Positions 44,722 to 49,591 of a stretch of 49,591 bases of DNA are shown here, piece by piece (the stretch's first letter is position 1; every line of letters begins with the position of its first letter). Source of the stretch: SAR92 bacterium BACL16 MAG-120619-bin48 (lineage in GTDB: Bacteria; Pseudomonadota; Gammaproteobacteria; Pseudomonadales; Porticoccaceae); the NCBI GenBank assembly GCA_001438605.1, contig LIDE01000028.1, forward strand, positions 1 to 49,591, in the 5' to 3' direction. Both the position numbers and the translations under genes were made by a program. A model generated the notes under the pieces. That model made no database searches, was not told the origin of the DNA, and saw nothing but the letters and a program-made list of their open reading frames with translations.

Positions 44722-46344
44722 ATGCACGGCTTAATGATGGACTCGCAGCTCACCATAACAACCATAATGAAGCATGCAGACCGCATCCATGGTGACCAAG
44801 AAATTGTCTCAGTCACCCTAGACAATCCAAATCACCGCTATACCTACCGCGATGCATTTCGACGGGTTCGCCAACTTGGCAATGCGCTGAATAATGTAGG
44901 GTTTGAAATGAGTGATCGCATCGCGACACTCGCCTGGAACGACTATCGTCACTTTGAGCTCTATTACGGCATCTCCTGCTCGGGACAAATTTGTCATACC
45001 ATTAACCCGCGCCTATTTCCCGAGCAGATCGAATACATTATTAACCACGCTGAAGATCGCTGGATCTTTACCGACGTGATGTTTGTACCACTACTTGAAC
45101 AGCTGCAGGATCGTCTCACGACCGTTGAAGGCTTTGTGATCTTGACCGACGAAGCGCATATGCCTGAGACAACCCTGCGCAATGCCCACTGTTATGAAAC
45201 CTTTATTGGCGCTCAGAGCGACAGCTTCGATTGGCCTGATTTTAACGAAAATAGCGCCAGTTCCATGTGTTATACCTCTGGTACCACCGGCAACCCCAAA
45301 GGCGTTGTTTACAGCCACCGCAGTACGCTATTGCACTCGATGATGGGCTCTCTTCCCGACATGATGAACCTGTCGGGCGAAGATGTGATTATGCCTATCG
45401 TGCCAATGTTCCACGTCAACGCGTGGGGAACGGCCTACAACGGCCCAATGGTTGGCGCTAAATTAGTCTTTCCTGGTCCAAAAATGGCCGATGGTGCCGT
45501 GCTGACAGCGTTGATTAACGCTGAAAAAGTGAATTACTCTCTGGGTGTTCCAACGGTATGGTTAGCCTTAGTTAACTACCTGAAGAGCTCAGGTCTAACC
45601 GTTGATTCGCTGAAGAGCGTGGTTGTCGGCGGTTCAGCCTGCCCACTTTCATTGATGAAAGAGATGGAAAAATACGGTGTGTGGATGCACTCAGGCTGGG
45701 GCATGACTGAAATGAGCCCGCTTGGCAGCTACAACAAGCCCATGGCCTGGATGAAAGACCGCCCGCAAGAAGAAATTGATGCCTACCGTATTCGCGCTGG
45801 CCGTGTCGTTTATGGCGTTGAGATGAAAATTGTCGATGCCAACAACGATGAATTGCCGTGGGATGGCATTGCCTCTGGTGTTCTCAAAGTAAGAGGCCCC
45901 TGGGTGTGTAGCGGTTACTACAAACTCGATGAGAAGCCAGCGGTGGATAAAGATGGTTGGTTCGATACTGGCGATATGGCTGCCATCGATGAATATGGTT
46001 ACGTCACCATTACCGACAGGGTAAAAGACGTGATTAAGTCAGGCGGTGAGTGGATTAGCTCAATCGACGTGGAAAATGCGGCAATGTCTCACCCAGACGT
46101 CCTCGAAGCCGCCGTCATCGGCGTGTACCATCCCAAGTGGACTGAGAGACCGTTGCTTATTATTCTGCCCAGAGATGGCGCTGCGCCCGACAAACAGAGC
46201 ATTCTGGCCTCCCTTGAGGGCAAAATTGCGAAGTGGTGGATCCCTGAAGACTGCGTTTTTGTCGATGATATTCCGCACACGGCAACCGGTAAAATCAGTA
46301 AAAAAGATTTGCGCGATCAGTTTAAAGACTACCAGTACAAGTAA
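44722..46344 (+). CDS. Acyl-CoA synthetase, AlkK/DmdB-like
   Basis: 540 residues, ANL superfamily. It activates a carboxylic acid with ATP, then forms the CoA thioester. The P-loop CYTSGTTGNPKGVVYSHRS is near residue 185. GWGMTEMSPLG, WFDTGDMAAID, RVKDVIKSGGEWIS and the catalytic Lys region TATGKISKKDLR follow in order. Length and the MHGLMMD start fit the medium/long-chain fatty acid group. 3-Methylmercaptopropionate-CoA ligases (DmdB) are close relatives, so the substrate is uncertain. Ribosome site AAGGGG. It appears monocistronic, followed by a hairpin. Confidence 0.9.
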   Translation: MHGLMMDSQLTITTIMKHADRIHGDQEIVSVTLDNPNHRYTYRDAFRRVRQLGNALNNVGFEMSDRIATLAWNDYRHFELYYGISCSGQICHTINPRLFPEQIEYIINHAEDRWIFTDVMFVPLLEQLQDRLTTVEGFVILTDEAHMPETTLRNAHCYETFIGAQSDSFDWPDFNENSASSMCYTSGTTGNPKGVVYSHRSTLLHSMMGSLPDMMNLSGEDVIMPIVPMFHVNAWGTAYNGPMVGAKLVFPGPKMADGAVLTALINAEKVNYSLGVPTVWLALVNYLKSSGLTVDSLKSVVVGGSACPLSLMKEMEKYGVWMHSGWGMTEMSPLGSYNKPMAWMKDRPQEEIDAYRIRAGRVVYGVEMKIVDANNDELPWDGIASGVLKVRGPWVCSGYYKLDEKPAVDKDGWFDTGDMAAIDEYGYVTITDRVKDVIKSGGEWISSIDVENAAMSHPDVLEAAVIGVYHPKWTERPLLIILPRDGAAPDKQSILASLEGKIAKWWIPEDCVFVDDIPHTATGKISKKDLRDQFKDYQYK

Positions 46345-46381
46345 TAGACGGTTACTTGATCCGTCTGGTCAACCATCGGAA

Positions 46382-46406
46382 GTGTCCCGCGTTAAGCTCG
46401 GGACAC
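46382..46406 (+). terminator. Hairpin after the acyl-CoA ligase
   Basis: GTGTCCCG (46382-46389) and CGGGACAC (46399-46406) are exact complements around a nine-base loop, followed only by ATTTATT. It is either a weak terminator of the ligase or a leader hairpin of the EF-hand gene, whose start is 21 bases on. Confidence 0.55.
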
Positions 46407-46426
46407 ATTTATTGAGAGGACAGATT

Positions 46427-46759
46427 ATGCAAAATTTAGTGGTATTTATCCTGCTGGCGAGCTGCTCACTTTGGGCCCTGGCAGATCATCACCAAGAAGA
46501 TCATCAGGACAATCGACGCCCCGCCAAGGGCCTCTTTGAACACGCTGACTTAGACAATGATGGCAGTATCTCTGCTGAAGAACACGAAGCCGCCCTTGCT
46601 AAAATGAACGAAAATCGGCGCAAGCGTTTTGCAGACATGGATGCTGACGGTGATGGCGTTGTCAGCAAAGAGGAGGCGAAAGCGGGCAAAGATAAGCGCC
46701 GAGCAGAGATGAAAGAAAAGCGCGATGATCGCAAGAAAGAAGCAAAGCGCGGAAATTAA
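46427..46759 (+). CDS. Secreted EF-hand calcium-binding protein
   Basis: 110 residues from ATG at 46427 (GAGAGGA upstream); the frame is open far upstream, but only inside the ligase gene. The signal peptide spans residues 1 to about 19 (ending WALA, before DHHQED). A lipobox-like LASC at residues 10-13 is possible but lacks a basic N-region. Two EF-hand loops are visible: DLDNDGSISAEE and DADGDGVVSKEE, each with the 12-residue D-x-D-x-D-G pattern. The tail is very rich in Lys, Arg and Glu. Probably periplasmic Ca2+ binding; partner unknown. Confidence 0.82.
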   Translation: MQNLVVFILLASCSLWALADHHQEDHQDNRRPAKGLFEHADLDNDGSISAEEHEAALAKMNENRRKRFADMDADGDGVVSKEEAKAGKDKRRAEMKEKRDDRKKEAKRGN

Positions 46760-46784
46760 GCGTCTGTGGATTAAATAAAAAAGA

Positions 46785-46807
46785 GTTCGATGCGCCATAA
46801 ATCGAAC
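46785..46807 (+). other. Stem-loop upstream of the EF-hand terminator
   Basis: GTTCGAT (46785-46791) and ATCGAAC (46801-46807) pair around a nine-base loop, immediately before the terminator hairpin. No T-run of its own. Confidence 0.5.
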
Positions 46808-46810
46808 ACC

Positions 46811-46843
46811 AAAAAGACCACCCTCATCCGGTGGTCTTTTTTT
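46811..46843 (+). terminator. Rho-independent terminator after the EF-hand gene
   Basis: AAAAAGACCACC and GGTGGTCTTTTTTT form a 12-pair stem around CTCATCC, with a T7 tail. Confidence 0.9.
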
Positions 46844-46931
46844 GTCCATTCACAGCCGCGAAAAGAGCCGCTCGCTTGCACCCACTGGCGAACTCGCGCA
46901 TAGTTACGGCTCAATTAAAGACGGGTTTTTT

Positions 46932-47600
46932 ATGACTGATTTTCTCATCGCTCCATCTATTTTATCTGCCAATTTTGCTCGCTTAGGGGAAGAGGTTGAT
47001 GCGGTTCTTGAAGCCGGTGCGGATATTGTCCATTTTGACGTCATGGACAACCACTATGTCCCCAATTTGACGATCGGACCAATGGTCTGCAAAGCATTGC
47101 GCGACCACGGTGTGACCGCCCCAATTGACGTGCACTTAATGGTGCAGCCAGTCGACGATCTGATCCGAATGTTTGCCGATGTGGGCGCCACCTACATCAC
47201 CTTCCATCCAGAAGCGTCCAAGCATGTTGATCGATCACTCCAGCTTATTCGCGATCTCGGTTGCAAAGCGGGTTTGGTTTTAAATCCTGCCACAGGTCTT
47301 GATACAGTGCGCTGGGTCATGGACAGAATGGATATGCTACTATTAATGTCAGTTAACCCAGGGTTTGGTGGGCAGAAATTTATTCCATCAACGCTCAACA
47401 AGTTGGCCGAGGCGAGACAATTGATTGATAGCAGTGGCCACAATATTCGCCTTGAAATTGATGGCGGAGTCACCGTCAATAATATTCGTGAAATTGCCGC
47501 TGCAGGCGCAGACACCTTTGTTGCTGGATCGGCTATATTTGGCGCTGCTAGCTACCCCGAAGTGATTGGCAAAATGCGCAGCGAGCTCGCGCAAGTTTGA
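46932..47600 (+). CDS. rpe: Ribulose-phosphate 3-epimerase
   Basis: 222 residues, TIM barrel. It interconverts ribulose-5-phosphate and xylulose-5-phosphate in the pentose phosphate pathway. [53 protein letters not shown] and EIDGGV are all present and hold the metal and catalytic Asp residues. The start at 46932 ([11 protein letters not shown]) is used; the frame from 46842 overlaps the preceding terminator. In Pseudomonas rpe is followed by gph and trpE; gph is missing here. Confidence 0.96.
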   Translation: MTDFLIAPSILSANFARLGEEVDAVLEAGADIVHFDVMDNHYVPNLTIGPMVCKALRDHGVTAPIDVHLMVQPVDDLIRMFADVGATYITFHPEASKHVDRSLQLIRDLGCKAGLVLNPATGLDTVRWVMDRMDMLLLMSVNPGFGGQKFIPSTLNKLAEARQLIDSSGHNIRLEIDGGVTVNNIREIAAAGADTFVAGSAIFGAASYPEVIGKMRSELAQV

Positions 47601-47635
47601 GCGCGACGAGGCGCTAAAATTTCTGGCCAACTAGC

Positions 47636-47663
47636 TTGTTGTCATTCGACAATTGATTACAAT
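47636..47663 (+). promoter_or_regulatory. Candidate promoter for trpE-trpG
   Basis: TTGTTG (47636-47641) and TACAAT (47658-47663) are 16 bases apart. Transcription would begin near 47670, before the leader ORF and about 140 bases before trpE. Confidence 0.4.
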
Positions 47664-47688
47664 GTCCCCCTCAGATTGGAGATGGGTT

Positions 47689-47751
47689 TTGAAAGACTTG
47701 AGTTCTACAAAGTTCTACAGCAATAGCCACGGGTGGCGTTGGCGTATCTAG
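47689..47751 (+). CDS. trpL: Candidate trp leader peptide
   Basis: A 20-codon ORF starting at TTG 47689, with GGAG seven bases upstream. It begins K-D-L-S-S and ends S-H-G-W-R-W-R-I before TAG. Two Trp codons (47734-47736, 47740-47742) near the end resemble leader peptides that sense charged tRNA-Trp. The same frame is open back to ATG 47662, which would add two further Trp, but that ATG overlaps the predicted -10 box. It lies 60 bases before trpE. I see no clear terminator hairpin with a T-run after it, so the attenuation mode is open. Confidence 0.5.
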   Translation: MKDLSSTKFYSNSHGWRWRI

Positions 47752-47811
47752 TTGCGCCGAGGCGTTAATTCGCCATGAAAAACCACTTTATTGCCGTACT
47801 TGGAACCCATT

Positions 47812-49290
47812 ATGACCCCCGAAAAATTTGCTCATTTAGCCCGTAAAAATTTCAATCGAATACCGGTAACTCGCGAAGTCCTTGCCGACCTTGAAACACC
47901 GCTCAGCGTCTATTTAAAGCTGGCTCGCGGACCAAACTCCTATCTCTTTGAATCCGTTCAAGGCGGCGAAAAATGGGGGCGGTATTCACTGATTGGGCTG
48001 CAAACGTCCACTGTTTTGAAAGTTTTCGGCCATCGGCTAGAAATTGTTCGCGACGGCAAGCCGATGGTTAATCGCGATACCACCGATCCCTTGGCTGAAG
48101 TGGAAAAATTTCGCCGATTGTTCAGTATCCCAAGCCTCCCCGATCTGCCGCGCTTTACCGGCGGGCTGGTCGGTTATTTTGGCTATGACACGGTGCGTTA
48201 CGTAGAACCGCGACTTGCCAAAACCACACCTCCCGATCGCCTAGGCACCCCCGATATCCTGCTGATGGCCTCGGACGAAGTTGTCGTCTTTGATAACTTG
48301 TCGGGAACCATCATACTGGTTGTGCATGTGGACGCCAAAGATCCTTCGTCATTGCAGAAAGCGGAAGCCAGGCTCGATGAGTTGGAGAAAAAGCTCGCTG
48401 AGCCCACGCCGCAATTGCCGCCCATGAATACGCAGGGGGGTGGCATCAGCGAAGGTGACTTCGTCTCCAGTTTCGGCAAAGAAAATTACTTGCGCGCGGT
48501 CGAGAAAGTCAAAGAGTACACCCTCGCAGGAGATGTTATGCAGGTTGTGCCCTCCCAGCGATTTTCTGCGAAGTTTAAGGCCGAGCCGGTCAATCTCTAC
48601 CGCGCTCTGCGGCGCTTAAATCCATCGCCTTACATGTATTTCCTCGATCTTGGCGATTTTCATATTGTCGGGTCGTCGCCAGAAGTTTTAGCCCGTCTCG
48701 AAGACGGTCAAGTGACGGTGAGACCTATCGCCGGTACCCGACGTCGCGGCGAAAACGCTGAGGCAGACTTACTGCTCGAAAAAGAAATGTTGGCTGATCC
48801 CAAAGAGATCGCTGAGCATTTAATGCTGATTGACTTAGGCCGCAACGATGTCGGACGTATCAGCCAAACCGGCACTGTCGAAGTGACTGAAAAAATGGTT
48901 GTTGAGCGCTACTCTCACGTCATGCACATTACCTCCAATGTGGTCGGGCAAGTGAAAGACGATATGGGCGCGCTGGAAGTCCTCAAGGCCACCTTGCCAG
49001 CGGGCACATTGAGTGGTGCACCAAAAATTCGCGCCATGGAAATTATCGACGAACTAGAGCCCGTTAAGCGAAACATCTATGGCGGCGCTGTTGGATATAT
49101 TGGCTGGGACGGCAACATGGACACGGCGATCGCCATTCGCACCGCAGTGATTAAAGACGGCATGTTGCATGTGCAGTCAGGCGGCGGCGTGGTTGCAGAT
49201 TCCGTTCCCGAGCTCGAGTGGGAAGAAACAATGAACAAAGCTCGCGCTGTTATGCGCGCAGCGGCGATGGTGTGTGGAGCGTCAAAATGA
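47812..49290 (+). CDS. trpE: Anthranilate synthase component I
   Basis: 492 residues. It converts chorismate and ammonia to anthranilate, the first step of tryptophan synthesis. The N-terminal feedback-site region reads [15 protein letters not shown] near residue 45. The catalytic half includes [17 protein letters not shown] and the C-terminal [11 protein letters not shown] and IRTAV segments. The start at ATG 47812 is chosen over TTG 47791, with GGA eight bases before it. Its TGA overlaps the trpG ATG as ATGA. A candidate leader peptide lies upstream. Confidence 0.96.
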   Translation: MTPEKFAHLARKNFNRIPVTREVLADLETPLSVYLKLARGPNSYLFESVQGGEKWGRYSLIGLQTSTVLKVFGHRLEIVRDGKPMVNRDTTDPLAEVEKFRRLFSIPSLPDLPRFTGGLVGYFGYDTVRYVEPRLAKTTPPDRLGTPDILLMASDEVVVFDNLSGTIILVVHVDAKDPSSLQKAEARLDELEKKLAEPTPQLPPMNTQGGGISEGDFVSSFGKENYLRAVEKVKEYTLAGDVMQVVPSQRFSAKFKAEPVNLYRALRRLNPSPYMYFLDLGDFHIVGSSPEVLARLEDGQVTVRPIAGTRRRGENAEADLLLEKEMLADPKEIAEHLMLIDLGRNDVGRISQTGTVEVTEKMVVERYSHVMHITSNVVGQVKDDMGALEVLKATLPAGTLSGAPKIRAMEIIDELEPVKRNIYGGAVGYIGWDGNMDTAIAIRTAVIKDGMLHVQSGGGVVADSVPELEWEETMNKARAVMRAAAMVCGASK

Positions 49291-49591
49291 TACTGATGAT
49301 CGATAATTACGACTCCTTCACCTACAACGTTGTGCAATATCTTGCCGAGTTGAAGGCCGATGTTGCGGTGTATCGCAACGACGAAATCACCCTTGCTGAG
49401 ATTGCGGCGCTGGCGCCAGAGAAAATTGTCATTTCGCCAGGTCCCTGCACGCCCAACGAAGCGGGTGTGTCGGTTGATACGATCAAGACCTTTGGCGGCA
49501 AGATTCCGATTTTGGGCATCTGTCTCGGCCATCAAAGTATTGGCCAGGCCTTTGGCGGAAACATTGTTCGCGCTAAAGAAGTGATGCACGG
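49287..49591 (+). CDS. trpG: Anthranilate synthase component II (glutamine amidotransferase), partial
   Basis: The first 101 codons are visible; the window ends inside the gene. [19 protein letters not shown] is the standard start and [11 protein letters not shown] the oxyanion region. The nucleophile Cys79 is in [15 protein letters not shown]. It supplies ammonia from glutamine to TrpE. It may also serve folate synthesis as PabA in some bacteria, but the position after trpE argues for tryptophan. Start and trpE stop overlap by four bases. Confidence 0.95.
   Translation, partial: MILMIDNYDSFTYNVVQYLAELKADVAVYRNDEITLAEIAALAPEKIVISPGPCTPNEAGVSVDTIKTFGGKIPILGICLGHQSIGQAFGGNIVRAKEVMH

Noticed and set aside
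46046-46426. Long upstream extension of the EF-hand ORF
   Set aside because: It lies inside the acyl-CoA ligase in another frame; the signal peptide and ribosome site mark 46427 as the start.
47774-47845. Short ORF ATG AAA AAC CAC overlapping the trpE start
   Set aside because: It has no ribosome site, no Trp codons and no likeness to a leader peptide.

Overview
The window is a gene-dense stretch of a gammaproteobacterial chromosome. Short gaps, many overlapping starts and stops, and family-typical lengths throughout mark it as mostly housekeeping DNA. Several blocks have the gene order known from Pseudomonas: coaD-rsmD / ftsY-ftsE-ftsX-rpoH, pilT-pilU with yggS-proC-yggT-metX-metW-DUF4426-rdgB-hemW, and gshB-tonB-like-yqgE-yqgF beside pilG-pilH-pilI. 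The large TonB-dependent receptor, the TPR/2OG-oxygenase protein and the reduced gene content suggest a marine oligotrophic group of the Cellvibrionales kind (SAR92/OM60-like). That placement is inference. I see no tRNA, rRNA, CRISPR array, prophage, insertion sequence or integron.

Region by region. 1-2.7 kb: a truncated TPR/2OG-oxygenase gene, a small secreted protein and an ExbD without an ExbB, all on the minus strand. 2.8-9.7 kb: mutM, coaD, rsmD, then ftsY-ftsE-ftsX-rpoH, a DUF423 membrane protein and trmB. 9.8-15.3 kb: an FKBP lipoprotein, then a tight minus-strand run (small ORF, gshA, dsbB, lrgA, lrgB) followed by rsd, and a divergent yajL. 15.3-25.8 kb: transport, with an RND pump and its fusion protein, a dicarboxylate/amino-acid symporter, an LplT-like MFS protein, a GFA-domain protein and a TonB-dependent receptor. 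25.8-31.4 kb: a GNAT acetyltransferase, a TPR protein, ubiD, rho, trxA and a FieF-like exporter. 31.4-37.8 kb: hemW, rdgB, a DUF4426 protein, metW, metX, yggT, proC and yggS, all on the minus strand. 37.8-44.6 kb: type IV pilus retraction (pilT, pilU), the yqgF-yqgE-tonB-like-gshB run, and pilG-pilH-pilI. 44.7-49.6 kb: an acyl-CoA ligase, an EF-hand protein, rpe, and trpE-trpG with the latter cut by the window end.

Points most worth attention. (1) hemW has no ATG, GTG or TTG between the upstream in-frame stop and its first cluster-binding cysteine; the natural start lies in an ATAA overlap with rdgB, where an ATGA would be expected. (2) pilI is split by a one-base frameshift, and pilJ and chpA are absent after it, so the Pil-Chp chemosensory operon looks truncated. 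(3) A short ORF with a Trp-Arg-Trp-Arg end sits before trpE behind a good ribosome binding site, and looks like a trp leader peptide. (4) The rho leader is very C-rich and G-poor right up to the start codon, as expected for autogenous Rho-dependent control. (5) Several perfect dyads in intergenic regions may be operators. No wholly new multi-gene system could be supported.
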